This document shows, piece after piece, positions 30,117 through 40,129 of a stretch of DNA of 43,136 bases; within the stretch, counting starts at the first letter, position 1; each line of letters starts with the position of its first letter. The position numbers were made by a program, and so were the translations under genes. Below the pieces are notes generated by a model that did not search any database, was not told the origin of the DNA, and was given only the letters and a program-made list of their open reading frames with translations. The DNA lies in contig JAMOQT010000028.1 of the NCBI GenBank assembly GCA_027063865.1, positions 1 through 43,136 of the forward strand. The letters are read 5' to 3'. This DNA is from Nautiliaceae bacterium (GTDB taxonomy: Bacteria; Campylobacterota; Campylobacteria; Campylobacterales; Nautiliaceae).

Positions 30117-32138
30117 TTGCAAAAGATAAATTTTATTTTCAAGCCATACGTTTCGATACTTTTTTTAAGGGATGTAAAAGCGGGGGCGATTTTGTTTTTC
30201 CTCTCTTTTTTATTGCCAAGTGTCGGAATTTTAGGGCTTGTAGGGATTATAGCCACGGTTTTGTTTGCCGAATTTATTAATGTAAGGGATGAGTATTTAA
30301 AATACGGCTTTTATCTTTACAATTCTTTATTGGTGGGGATGGGGGTCGGATATTTTTTTGATGTCAGTTTTATAACCGTTGTTTTAACGGTTATGCTATC
30401 AATTCTTACTTTTTTGATTTCTTTCAGTATAAACAGGGTTTTTGTTAAATATGCTTTGCCCCTTTTATCTTTACCTTTTGCATTTGTCAGTACGTTTTTT
30501 TATTTGGCGAGTTTAAAATATACATCGCTTTTAAGTAATATTCTGCACAGGCAGCCGCTTTTTGATATTACACTGCCTTTGGATTCTTTTTTTAAATCTC
30601 TCGGGACAATTTTTTTCTTGCCTTACGGAATAGCGGGATTAATTATAAGTTTGATTATTCTGATTTATTCAAGAGTTTTATTTTTATCGGCTTTTACTGG
30701 ATTTTGGGCGGGGGTTTGGTTTCATTCGTTATTTGTCCCTTTTTATGAAGCATTAAATTCCCCTTATAATTTTAATTTTATTTTAATCGCAATGGCGCTT
30801 GGAGGAGTGTTTTTAATTCCTAATGTTAAAAATTTTGTTTTGGCGCTGTTAGCCGTTTTTTTATCCGTTGTTTTTATCGATGCTATGGAAGTGTTTTTTA
30901 ATATATATGCACTTCCCGTATATACGTTACCGTTTAATTTTATTACGCTTTTATTTATAATGATTTTATATACGCTTGGGTATGTCTATTTTAACTATGA
31001 TATTAAAGAAACACCCGAAAAATCACTTATCGCTTTTTTAAGTAAATTTTACCGTTTCGGCGGTAATGATATAAAGATAAATTTGCCTTTTATAGGGGAA
31101 TGGTGCGTTTATCAGGAATTTGACGATAAATGGACACACAAAGGAGAGTGGAAATACGCATATGATTTTGTTATTGAAAAAAACGGTAAAACATACGTAA
31201 ATGAAGGTCTTTTTTTGGATGATTATTATGCTTTTGGAAAACCAGTAGTTGCCCCAATTAGCGGTTATATTGTGGCATTGCGCGATGATTTACCGGATAA
31301 TATAATAGGGGAAGTTGACAGGGAAAACAACTGGGGTAATTACATTATAATCAAAAGCGATTACGGATATTTTGTGGAAATATCACATTTAATGCAAAAT
31401 TCCATTAAGGTTAAGATGGGGGATTATGTAAAAGCAGGGGATATAATAGCAAAATGCGGTAACAGCGGCTATTCTCCGGAACCTCATATTCATATCCAAG
31501 TGCAAAAATACGGAGTGCTTGGAAGCGAAACTCTGCCTTTTAAATTTGTCGATTACTTAAAAGGAAAAAAACTTTATTATTATTCCCTGCCAAAGAGAGG
31601 TGAAACAATTAAATCTGTTTTAGCAGATAAATCTATGAAACTCAGGCTTACTTTTATTTTAGATGATAAATTTAAATATGAAGTATATAAAAATAAAATA
31701 AAAGTTGATGAATTTACCTTGAAAGTAAAAATGAACGATAAGGGCGAATTTTATTTTTTTGATGGAGAAAACAGGCTTTACTTTTATACGGATGAAAAGC
31801 TTTTTTATTTTTATGAATATGAAGGTAAAAAAGGCTGGTTGAAAGAGATGTTTAAGTTAGCCCCTAAAATTCCTTTGGTTTCAAATGAATGCGAATATGA
31901 AGACGTTTTGCCTCCTCAGTTTAAATACGGTTTATTTAAGCGTGTTTTATTAGAGCTCATTTTGCCTTTTAATTTTAAATTATTTAATAAAAAGATTTTA
32001 TATAAAAAGGAAAGTTTAAAAATAAAATCAAAATTTGGGGAAGTTTATTTTTCTTTTTATGAAAAAGGCATTGATAAAATAGAAATGAAGGATGTGGAAT
32101 TAAGGAGAGTATATGAAAAAAATGCTTTTAATAATTAG
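30117..32138 (+). CDS. Urea-transporter-like membrane domain fused to M23 (LytM-type) peptidase domain
   Basis: ~10 TM N-terminal half; C-terminal 'GNYIIIKSDYGYFVEISHLMQNSIKVKMGDYVKAGDIIAKCGNSGYSPEPHIHIQV'. Confidence 0.82.
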   Translation: MQKINFIFKPYVSILFLRDVKAGAILFFLSFLLPSVGILGLVGIIATVLFAEFINVRDEYLKYGFYLYNSLLVGMGVGYFFDVSFITVVLTVMLSILTFLISFSINRVFVKYALPLLSLPFAFVSTFFYLASLKYTSLLSNILHRQPLFDITLPLDSFFKSLGTIFFLPYGIAGLIISLIILIYSRVLFLSAFTGFWAGVWFHSLFVPFYEALNSPYNFNFILIAMALGGVFLIPNVKNFVLALLAVFLSVVFIDAMEVFFNIYALPVYTLPFNFITLLFIMILYTLGYVYFNYDIKETPEKSLIAFLSKFYRFGGNDIKINLPFIGEWCVYQEFDDKWTHKGEWKYAYDFVIEKNGKTYVNEGLFLDDYYAFGKPVVAPISGYIVALRDDLPDNIIGEVDRENNWGNYIIIKSDYGYFVEISHLMQNSIKVKMGDYVKAGDIIAKCGNSGYSPEPHIHIQVQKYGVLGSETLPFKFVDYLKGKKLYYYSLPKRGETIKSVLADKSMKLRLTFILDDKFKYEVYKNKIKVDEFTLKVKMNDKGEFYFFDGENRLYFYTDEKLFYFYEYEGKKGWLKEMFKLAPKIPLVSNECEYEDVLPPQFKYGLFKRVLLELILPFNFKLFNKKILYKKESLKIKSKFGEVYFSFYEKGIDKIEMKDVELRRVYEKNAFNN

Positions 32139-32703
32139 TGTTGCTTTGTCGCTTTTTGCGCTTGATGTAAAAAATGCTTATTATAAATCGTATAATTATG
32201 AAAAAATGGGGGATTATAAGGATGCTATAAAGGTTTTGATTCCGGTGTATAATAAATATCCCAATGGATATACACTTAATTTAAGACTTGGATGGCTGTT
32301 TTTTCTTAGTAAAAAATACAACAATGCCCTTATTCATTATAAAAAAGCTTCTTTAGCCGTTCCTTATTCAATAGAGGCTAAATTAGGGATGATGAGGGTG
32401 TATCTGGCTTGTGGTGATTATGACAGTGCTTTAAAAATAGGAAATGCCGTTTTAAAAACGGATTATTACAACTATTACGGCAACTATTATGAAATACTCT
32501 CTTTAACGGCAAAGAAACGCTATGATGAGGCTTTGAGTCTGATTAACAAAATGCTAAGCCTTTATCCTACAAGCGTAATGTATTTAGTGGAACTTGGCAA
32601 AATTTATTATGTAAAAGACAGGCAAAAAGCCAAAAAAATTTTTGAGGATGTTTTAATTTTAGACCCTAACAACATAACGGCAAAAAAGTATTTAAGCAAA
32701 TGA
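32113..32703 (+). CDS. Exported TPR protein
   Basis: Signal peptide; repeated ~34-aa helical pattern ('YNNALIHYKKASLAVPYSIEAKLGMMRVYLACGDYDSALKIGNAVL'). Confidence 0.78.
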   Translation: MKKMLLIISVALSLFALDVKNAYYKSYNYEKMGDYKDAIKVLIPVYNKYPNGYTLNLRLGWLFFLSKKYNNALIHYKKASLAVPYSIEAKLGMMRVYLACGDYDSALKIGNAVLKTDYYNYYGNYYEILSLTAKKRYDEALSLINKMLSLYPTSVMYLVELGKIYYVKDRQKAKKIFEDVLILDPNNITAKKYLSK

Positions 32704-33290
32704 GGATTTTGTGTTATTTAAAATATGAATTGAATTTTAAACAATTTGATTTTACTTATGTAAAAGATGAAAACGATTTTTACGAAAAAATATTAAATAA
32801 AAAATATGACGTAATAATTATTGATTTTGATTTTTACGCTCAGTTTCTGAATGTTAAAGATTATATAGATTCAGAGGTGATTTTTTTAAATTTTTACTGT
32901 GATGATTTTATATTTAAAAAGGTCTTAGAAGCGGGAGATTTCTGTTATACGTATGAAGAATATGAAAAACTTTTGCTTCGTCTTAAATATTTACAAAAAA
33001 AATCTATTAATTCTAAAACAACGGTATATAAAAAGAATAATATTTTATACAATTTCAGTACAAATACGTTGTATATCGATTCAAAACCGGTTAAGTTAAG
33101 CAGTGCCGAAAACGAGCTTTTAAAAACGCTGATAAAACACAAAAACAGATATCTCTCAAAAGAAGATATACTGAGTGAATGTGATAATATAGAAAGCATA
33201 GATTCAATAAAGGTGCTTGTTTCCCATTTGAGAAAAGTGGGGATTAAAATAGAAAATCAAAAAAATCTAGGATATAAAATAAAGGAGTGA
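32700..33290 (+). CDS. OmpR-type winged-helix regulator with degenerate receiver domain
   Basis: 'LYIDSKPVKLSSAENELLKTLIKHKNRYLSKEDILSEC...SIKVLVSHLRKVGIKIENQKNLGYKI'. Confidence 0.75.
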   Translation: MRILCYLKYELNFKQFDFTYVKDENDFYEKILNKKYDVIIIDFDFYAQFLNVKDYIDSEVIFLNFYCDDFIFKKVLEAGDFCYTYEEYEKLLLRLKYLQKKSINSKTTVYKKNNILYNFSTNTLYIDSKPVKLSSAENELLKTLIKHKNRYLSKEDILSECDNIESIDSIKVLVSHLRKVGIKIENQKNLGYKIKE

Positions 33291-34126
33291 TTATGAAAAA
33301 ATTATTAAGCATAGCTTTACTTTCAACATTGGGATTTTCAGCGGATATAATGCCTTACGGGGCTTATATGGATTATTCCTCTGCCGCTTATAAAGATAAA
33401 GGATATATTGCCGGAATTTACGGCAGTTTTACAAAACTTCCTTTTAAAGCGGAAATTGATGCCGAACATACAAGAATTAAATATAAAGATAAATTTAATA
33501 TCGATGATTGGAAACAGACCGATTTAACACTTATAGGACACTATTTTCAAGGCTATAATTTTGCGTATAAAGCCGGTATTCATAATATATGGGTTAAACA
33601 GGGAAGTGAATCGGATTATGATAAAGTGTTTATTTTAGGAGCCCTTTATTATAAATATTTAAAATATAATGTTGGAATTGACGCTTATTATTCGGATTAT
33701 GAAGATAACGGAGGGTTTAACGTATTTCAAATATCTCCTAAAATCGGATTTAATTTCGGAAATTACTATTCTGAGACAGGGTCTTTTTACGGAGAATTAA
33801 AATATAATCATATTCATATTAACAAAGATAATATTACTCCTAAAAGCAATTATTCGAATGTGGATATAAAATTACAAAATTTTAAAGGTCCATGGACAAC
33901 TACTGTAAATGTTTCATTTGGTAAAAGCGCTTATAAAGTTGCAAATGACGGATTTGTGGTATATACGACAGGGGATGAGTATAAATATTCCGCAGGTTTG
34001 TCCGTAAATTATGCTTTGAGTAAAAAAGAGAGTATAAAAGCAGGATATACAAAAAGCAAATATAATAACGGAACTGATGACTGCTATTCGAATGTATATA
34101 CGCTTTCTTATTCAAGAGCTTTTTAA
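33287..34126 (+). CDS. Outer-membrane beta-barrel protein
   Basis: Signal peptide 'MKKLLSIALLSTLGFSA'; alternating aromatic beta-strand pattern, C-terminal 'YTLSYSRAF'. Confidence 0.72.
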   Translation: MIMKKLLSIALLSTLGFSADIMPYGAYMDYSSAAYKDKGYIAGIYGSFTKLPFKAEIDAEHTRIKYKDKFNIDDWKQTDLTLIGHYFQGYNFAYKAGIHNIWVKQGSESDYDKVFILGALYYKYLKYNVGIDAYYSDYEDNGGFNVFQISPKIGFNFGNYYSETGSFYGELKYNHIHINKDNITPKSNYSNVDIKLQNFKGPWTTTVNVSFGKSAYKVANDGFVVYTTGDEYKYSAGLSVNYALSKKESIKAGYTKSKYNNGTDDCYSNVYTLSYSRAF

Positions 34127-34194
34127 AAAAGTTCTTTTCTTCTTTTAAAAAAATCTATTTTTGCCGATTTTGTTTAAAACAAACGGGAGTAAAA

Positions 34195-34698
34195 ATGCTA
34201 AGTATTGACAGATACGGATTAAATTCGGCAAGTTTTAATTTCAGTTTTACGACAAGCGACGGTGATAAAATAGATTTAAAAATGTTTGATTCCGTTGAAG
34301 CCGGCAGCAGCTACAAAAAAGGCAGGGGCTTTGAATCTGAAGAATTTACATTAAAACATATGTACGGGTATGAGTTTCATTATGAAGGGAATGGGCTTAG
34401 CGAGCAGGATAAAAAGGAAATAAAAGAAGCTTTTAAAAAAATAAAACCGCTTTTTGAAAAGTTTATAAAGCAAAAAGAAGCAAACGAAAAAGTAATGGCA
34501 AATACCGCTCAAATGCTAAAATCTTTCTTGCCAGAACCGAAAAACGAAAATCATACAAACGCTATTAAAAGTGAAGGCGTAAAAACATTTGATGATGTGC
34601 TTAAACAGATTAAGGCGACTCTTGAAGAGGTAAGAAAAGCAAAAGAGTTTTTTGACAGGCTTTTTGACAATTCTAAAAAATTGGAGCTTTTTGCTTAG
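34195..34698 (+). CDS. Hypothetical protein
   Basis: Intact ORF; no recognised domain. Confidence 0.65.
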   Translation: MLSIDRYGLNSASFNFSFTTSDGDKIDLKMFDSVEAGSSYKKGRGFESEEFTLKHMYGYEFHYEGNGLSEQDKKEIKEAFKKIKPLFEKFIKQKEANEKVMANTAQMLKSFLPEPKNENHTNAIKSEGVKTFDDVLKQIKATLEEVRKAKEFFDRLFDNSKKLELFA

Positions 34699-35534
34699 AG
34701 TTTATAAAATTTTACAATCATATACGAAAATATTACGGCCAAAACGAGCCTTATTCCTATAAGCACCCAGAAATTTGCACCGAAAAGTACGAATAGAAGA
34801 GGATCTTCAATTAAAGAATGGGCAATCATAAGAAACGTTCCCACAAACAAAAGCTCTTTTTTGGTTAGTTTGTCTTTTTCGGCTATAAGCACCCCCGCAC
34901 CGTATGTAATCCCCAAAATAATTCCGGTAATAATTGAAAATGATGCACTCAGGTTTTTGTTTTTGAAAAGTTTTTCTTTTAAAAAGTGCATTATAAAAAT
35001 AATTATTGTAATAAGGATAATAATTTTAATTGCTAAAACGGATGCGTTGTATAGGGATGAGCCTATCATATTCCAAAACGAATCGTAATGAGGAAGCGTA
35101 ATTTCTTTTTGAAGCGTTTTGCCTTCTATGTGAATCGGAAGAATTCTTAAAATAATTACCGCAATAATCCCCACTCCAATTCTCAGCAGGGTTGAATACC
35201 AGTGCGGCATTGAGAGTTTTTTCATAATGGTGTTTTCCACTGGCAGGGCATGGGCTATTCCTAAAAAAAGTCCCAATATCGTCCATTCATAAGGAGTGAG
35301 TCCCAAAGGTGCGGCAAAGGCGATGGCAGCATAGAGGTTAAATAAAACACCTGCGGCGATTGAGAGGGAAACTTCGGGGGATAGGCCCATAATAGAAGTA
35401 ACCGGCTCAAAAATAAAGGATATTTTTTGCAGTATTCCAAGATAAATCAGAATATCGGCCAAAAGATAAAACGGTATAACAAGTTTAATAATTAAAAGAG
35501 CCGTTTTTAGAGAGGATTTTATTATTTGATTCAT
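34695..35534 (-). CDS. Nucleoside-recognition (Gate) domain membrane protein
   Basis: Multi-TM; 'ILIYLGILQKISFIFEPVTSIMGLSPEVSLSIAAGVLFNLYAAIAF'. Confidence 0.75.
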   Translation of the reverse strand: MNQIIKSSLKTALLIIKLVIPFYLLADILIYLGILQKISFIFEPVTSIMGLSPEVSLSIAAGVLFNLYAAIAFAAPLGLTPYEWTILGLFLGIAHALPVENTIMKKLSMPHWYSTLLRIGVGIIAVIILRILPIHIEGKTLQKEITLPHYDSFWNMIGSSLYNASVLAIKIIILITIIIFIMHFLKEKLFKNKNLSASFSIITGIILGITYGAGVLIAEKDKLTKKELLFVGTFLMIAHSLIEDPLLFVLFGANFWVLIGIRLVLAVIFSYMIVKFYKL

Positions 35535-37117
35535 TATATTTCCACCCTGTTTTTACCGTTTCTTTTAGCTTCATAAAGATTAATATCCGCTCTTTTTATT
35601 GCATCAAATATTGAACTATCGCCCTCTCTTATCTCACTTATACCCAAACTTATTGTAAATTTCAGATGTTTTTGTCCAATTTCAAGTGTAATATCCTCAA
35701 TATGTTTTCTGATTTTTTCAGCAACTATGTATGTATTTTCTATGTTGGAATTCGGTAAAATGATTAAAAATTCCTCACCCCCGTATCTTATGAACAAATC
35801 CTCTTTTCGGATGTCGTTTTTAATTGTTTCGGCTAATTTTATTAAAACCATATCTCCGACATCATGTCCGTATGTGTCGTTGACTTTTTTAAAATCGTCA
35901 ATATCAAGCATTATAATTCCGACCGGTTTTTTGGAAATTTCAAATTTAATAAAAAGTTCATGGGCTTTTTCCTCTAAAAAGTTTCTGTTTAGCGTTTTTG
36001 TTAAAACGTCCTGATAGGCTTTTGAGCTGTATTCTTCAATTTCGCTGTTTAAAAGGTTTATATACGCTTTTATACGCTGTGCCACGTCGATGAGGTTGTT
36101 TTTATATACATTTAATTCGTCTTTTTCTTCTGTTTTTTTCGGAATTTTGTCAAACTGATATGTTTTTATGTAATATAAGATACGGTTCATTTCGTTTATT
36201 TGGTTTAACATCCATCTGAATAATAAAAACATCGTTATGAATGTCAATATAAAGGAGAGTATTTCCAGACATAATAAAAATAAAGCTTTGTATTTTATTT
36301 TGGTTAAAAATGGAAAAATGTTGTCTCTAATAATTAAGTATGCCATTGTTTTGTCAAAAAAATCTTTAATTTCTATTTTACTGAAAATATATCCGTTTTG
36401 AAGTTCCCGTCCGGGTTTTAGCGTTATGTTATATACGTTTCCCAAAACTTTCCAGTTTTTGTATGAGGGAAGTTTTTCATAATATTTGTATTTTTCGGGA
36501 AGCAGGGATTCTTTGAGCTCGTTGTCGTTTAGATAGATGCTTACATTTTCCGCGTTTAATTTTTTAAACAATTCCCGAAATACTTTTATATGTATTCCAA
36601 AAGAGACGCTTCCGAGCAATTTATTTTTGTATTTTATCGGATAAGTAGCCCTCAAACCCGGATATAAACGGCATATATAGAAATGAACGGAAGGGGAAAA
36701 AGAGGTGCTTACCCATACAATGTCCGCCCTGGCTTTGCTTACGTCCATATTAAAAGCTTTCAGATTCGCAAAATTTACAAAACTTTTTGCGGGAGGTTTA
36801 AAAAAATGGATTTCTTCCAATAAACCGGAATCGTGTAAGTTTTTATAAAGAGGCATTATAAAATTAATAAGTTTTTCTCTGTCGTTTTTTAAATAAGAAT
36901 CTATAACTATATTGGAAGAAGAAAGAAATTTCGTAAAGGAAGCGAGATAAGCTTTTTTGTCTTCCAATATGGTTTTAAACTCTTTTACTCTGGTATTGTA
37001 AATTGGTTTGCCCAATTCTTCTTGTATAAAATGCAGATTTTTATTTACAACAAATACCGTTGTAGCAATTGCCATAGCAAAAATTGCAAATATAATCGTA
37101 TAAATTTTAAATCTCAT
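35534..37117 (-). CDS. Membrane diguanylate cyclase (sensor + GGDEF)
   Basis: 'RYGGEEFLIILP' active site; N-terminal TM-flanked periplasmic sensor region. Confidence 0.92.
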   Translation of the reverse strand: MRFKIYTIIFAIFAMAIATTVFVVNKNLHFIQEELGKPIYNTRVKEFKTILEDKKAYLASFTKFLSSSNIVIDSYLKNDREKLINFIMPLYKNLHDSGLLEEIHFFKPPAKSFVNFANLKAFNMDVSKARADIVWVSTSFSPSVHFYICRLYPGLRATYPIKYKNKLLGSVSFGIHIKVFRELFKKLNAENVSIYLNDNELKESLLPEKYKYYEKLPSYKNWKVLGNVYNITLKPGRELQNGYIFSKIEIKDFFDKTMAYLIIRDNIFPFLTKIKYKALFLLCLEILSFILTFITMFLLFRWMLNQINEMNRILYYIKTYQFDKIPKKTEEKDELNVYKNNLIDVAQRIKAYINLLNSEIEEYSSKAYQDVLTKTLNRNFLEEKAHELFIKFEISKKPVGIIMLDIDDFKKVNDTYGHDVGDMVLIKLAETIKNDIRKEDLFIRYGGEEFLIILPNSNIENTYIVAEKIRKHIEDITLEIGQKHLKFTISLGISEIREGDSSIFDAIKRADINLYEAKRNGKNRVEI

Positions 37118-37149
37118 CTTTTGCCTTTATGCCCAAAAGGGCAAAAACT

Positions 37150-38847
37150 CTATTCAGCCCTTAAAACAGCACCGTTGCTTGCGTTGGTTACAAGCATTCT
37201 GTATTGTTTAAGCCATTTGCCCGGCACTTCTTTTTTAATAGGGGTGAATTCTTTTTTCCTTTTTTCAATCTCTTCATCAGATAAATCGACATTTATTGAG
37301 AAATTATCAACATCTATTTCGATTATGTCGCCATCTTTTAAAAGACCTATCATTCCGCCTTCCGCCGCTTCAGGGGATACGTGACCAATGCTTAGTCCCC
37401 TTGTGGCTCCACTAAATCTTCCGTCAGTAATAAGTGCCACTTTATCACCGAGTCCCATACCCATAATCAGACTTGTAGGGGCGAGCATTTCCTGCATTCC
37501 GGGGCCACCTTTTGGTCCTTCGTATCTGATTACTACAACGTCGCCTTCTTTTATTTTCCCGCCTGTAATTCCCTCGATTGCTTCTTGCTGAGAGTTAAAG
37601 CATACGGCTTTTCCTCTGAATTTTCTCTCGCCTGTAATCCCTGCGGTTTTAATAACGCATCCTTCTTCAGCAAGGTTACCAAAAAGCACGGCAAGGCCTC
37701 CGACTTTGCTGTAAGGGTTTTCTATAGTGTGAATAACGCTTGTGTCTTTAACTTCTGCGTCTTTGATCCTGTCGGCTACGCTGCCTCCTTCGATTACTGG
37801 GTTGTCAAGGTATAAAATAGTATCGCTTCTTCTGCTGATTTCTTTCATAACCGCGCTCATTCCGCCGGCTCTGTGGATATCTTCCATATGAACCGTTTGA
37901 AGAGAAGGAGAAATTTTGGCAATATGCGAAGTATGACGTGCGATTTCGTTTAGTTTGTTTAAATCAAAATCAACTCCCGCTTCTTTTGCAATAGCCATCA
38001 TGTGAAGCACGGTATTTGAGCTTCCGCCCATAGCCATATCAACTACAAACGCATTATGGACGGCTTTTTCATTTATGATGTTTTTGATTTTATATTGTTC
38101 TGTCAGTTTTTCGTCTTTAGCTATTTCGCATATTCTTCTTGCAGCGGCTCTTAAAAGCTCTTCCCTCTCAGGTGTAAGCGCTAAAATTGTCCCGTTTCCT
38201 TTTAAAGCAATTCCCATAGCTTCAATTAACGTATTCATAGAATTTGCAGTAAACATTCCGCTACAACTTCCCCCTCCCGGACACGCCAGGCATTCAAGGT
38301 TGTAAAGCGTATCTTCGTCAATTTCGCCTTTTTCGAATTTTCCGACACCTTCAAACACGGTAGCTAAATCTATCGGAGTGCCGTCGGGCATGTGTCCGGC
38401 TCTCATCGGTCCGCCGGTAACGAAAATCGTAGGTACGTTAACCCTAAGGGCTCCCATAACCATACCCGGTGTGATTTTATCGCAGTTAGGGATACAGATA
38501 AGAGCGTCGAGTTTATGCGCGTTCATTACTGTTTCAACCGAATTTGCAATAATCTCACGGCTTGGAAGGGAATAAAGCATACCATCATGCCCCATCGCAA
38601 TACCGTCGTCAACGCCGATTGTGTTAAATTCAAAAGGCACGCATCCGTTTTTTCTGATTTCATCTTTTACGATTTCAGCGTATTTGTTTAAGAAGAAATG
38701 TCCCGGAATTATTTCTATAAAGGAGTTTGCAACACCGATAAACGGTTTTTCAAAATCTTCATCTTTAAGACCTGTGGCTCTGAACAGACTTCTGTGAGGG
38801 GCTCTGTGCCAACCTTTTTTAACTTCGTCACTTCTCATTTTAAACAT
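37150..38847 (-). CDS. ilvD: Dihydroxy-acid dehydratase
   Basis: '[29 protein letters not shown]', '[19 protein letters not shown]', '[20 protein letters not shown]'. Confidence 0.96.
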   Translation of the reverse strand: MFKMRSDEVKKGWHRAPHRSLFRATGLKDEDFEKPFIGVANSFIEIIPGHFFLNKYAEIVKDEIRKNGCVPFEFNTIGVDDGIAMGHDGMLYSLPSREIIANSVETVMNAHKLDALICIPNCDKITPGMVMGALRVNVPTIFVTGGPMRAGHMPDGTPIDLATVFEGVGKFEKGEIDEDTLYNLECLACPGGGSCSGMFTANSMNTLIEAMGIALKGNGTILALTPEREELLRAAARRICEIAKDEKLTEQYKIKNIINEKAVHNAFVVDMAMGGSSNTVLHMMAIAKEAGVDFDLNKLNEIARHTSHIAKISPSLQTVHMEDIHRAGGMSAVMKEISRRSDTILYLDNPVIEGGSVADRIKDAEVKDTSVIHTIENPYSKVGGLAVLFGNLAEEGCVIKTAGITGERKFRGKAVCFNSQQEAIEGITGGKIKEGDVVVIRYEGPKGGPGMQEMLAPTSLIMGMGLGDKVALITDGRFSGATRGLSIGHVSPEAAEGGMIGLLKDGDIIEIDVDNFSINVDLSDEEIEKRKKEFTPIKKEVPGKWLKQYRMLVTNASNGAVLRAE

Positions 38848-38926
38848 CCTTTTTTTACACTATTTTAGCACATTTTGAGAAAAATTATATTAAAATTACA
38901 TTAAGTGTACGGAGAAAGGGTGGAAA

Positions 38927-39730
38927 ATGGATGTTGATAAGTTTTTAGAGGAATATTTTAATCTTATTAAAAAGGTTAACGATTTTCATTTCTCGTATTT
39001 AGTAACTAATAAATTCAAATTTCCTAAAACGAATTATCTTGAATTAAAGCGTTTTATTGATACCGCAACGAATTTTTTACTTGATTTAGACGAGCATATT
39101 TTAAACGGACTTGCCGGAAAACTGTATCAGGATATAGAGTCGCTTTATACCTTTTATAAGGATTTTACAAAAAAAACGAAATATGTAGAAGTTGTTTTTT
39201 ATCATGAATATCTGGAGAATTTAGATAATTACAAAGCTTTAAAAGACGAATATGAACAGTTGCAAAAAAGTATCGAAGAATACAATAATACCATTGTTTC
39301 AAGTGAAGAAAAATTAAAGAAGATTTCCGAAAAAGACCCCTCATATAAAAGGCTTAGAAAACTGTATGTGGATTCGATATATGAGCTTTCCAAAAACAAA
39401 GACAGGTTTTACGAAGTGAAAAAAGAGCTTGAAGCTATCGAAAAAAGGGAAGAATTGAAATTTTTTCCTAAATTTAACAAACTAAAAGAGATGCATATTT
39501 TAAAGCTTGAAAAAATTCTTAATTGCAAATTGTATTATTACGACAAATTGCTATGCTATAATGCATCAAAGTCGCAGCCTGTGATAGACTTTTTTGTAAA
39601 ATCGAACATTGAGGGAGATTTTTCAACAAAAACATTTATCGATTATTCATTAAAAAATATTGATTTATCAAAATCCCATAACAGCGAATGGTTAATGTAT
39701 CTTAAAAAAATTTCAAAGGTGATTGAATGA
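38927..39730 (+). CDS. Hypothetical coiled-coil protein
   Basis: Long intact ORF, heptad-rich central region. Confidence 0.7.
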   Translation: MDVDKFLEEYFNLIKKVNDFHFSYLVTNKFKFPKTNYLELKRFIDTATNFLLDLDEHILNGLAGKLYQDIESLYTFYKDFTKKTKYVEVVFYHEYLENLDNYKALKDEYEQLQKSIEEYNNTIVSSEEKLKKISEKDPSYKRLRKLYVDSIYELSKNKDRFYEVKKELEAIEKREELKFFPKFNKLKEMHILKLEKILNCKLYYYDKLLCYNASKSQPVIDFFVKSNIEGDFSTKTFIDYSLKNIDLSKSHNSEWLMYLKKISKVIE

Positions 39731-40128
39731 ATCTGTTTACATCTTACACACCCGAAGAGACTAAGTTTTTACTTGAGGTGGTACAAAAAAAGATTGAAAT
39801 AAAACATGATATTTTTACCGGCGTAAACAAAGATAAAATAGGATATTTTAAACAAATAAGGCTGTCGAAAAAAGAGGTTATTAAAGATTATGATTTTGTT
39901 TTTGTAAAAAAAGGAAAGCTTGGCGTAATTTCAGGCGGTAAAGTAGTTAAAACTTTAAAAGAAGGCGAATGTTTCGGATATGCGAAGAAGTTTTTAGGCG
40001 AAGAATATGTTCTTTTGGTTATGGAAAATTCAGAAGTAGTTTTGTTTGATATCGGAGAGGACGTTATTCTTGCTAAAAATTTATTGAAATATGTTTCAAA
40101 ACACGCAGTGAAATGTAAAATTATTTAA
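39727..40128 (+). CDS. Hypothetical protein, possible cNMP-binding-like beta-roll
   Basis: 'YDFVFVKKGKLGVISGGKVVKTLKEGECFGYAKKFLGEEYVLLVMENSEVVLFDI' resembles CRP-type beta-roll; weak. Confidence 0.5.
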   Translation: MNLFTSYTPEETKFLLEVVQKKIEIKHDIFTGVNKDKIGYFKQIRLSKKEVIKDYDFVFVKKGKLGVISGGKVVKTLKEGECFGYAKKFLGEEYVLLVMENSEVVLFDIGEDVILAKNLLKYVSKHAVKCKII

Positions 40129-40129
40129 A

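Noticed and set aside
30117-34126. Considered calling the cassette a urea utilisation locus
   Set aside because: No urease or accessory genes seen; the transporter is fused to a peptidase and neighbours point elsewhere
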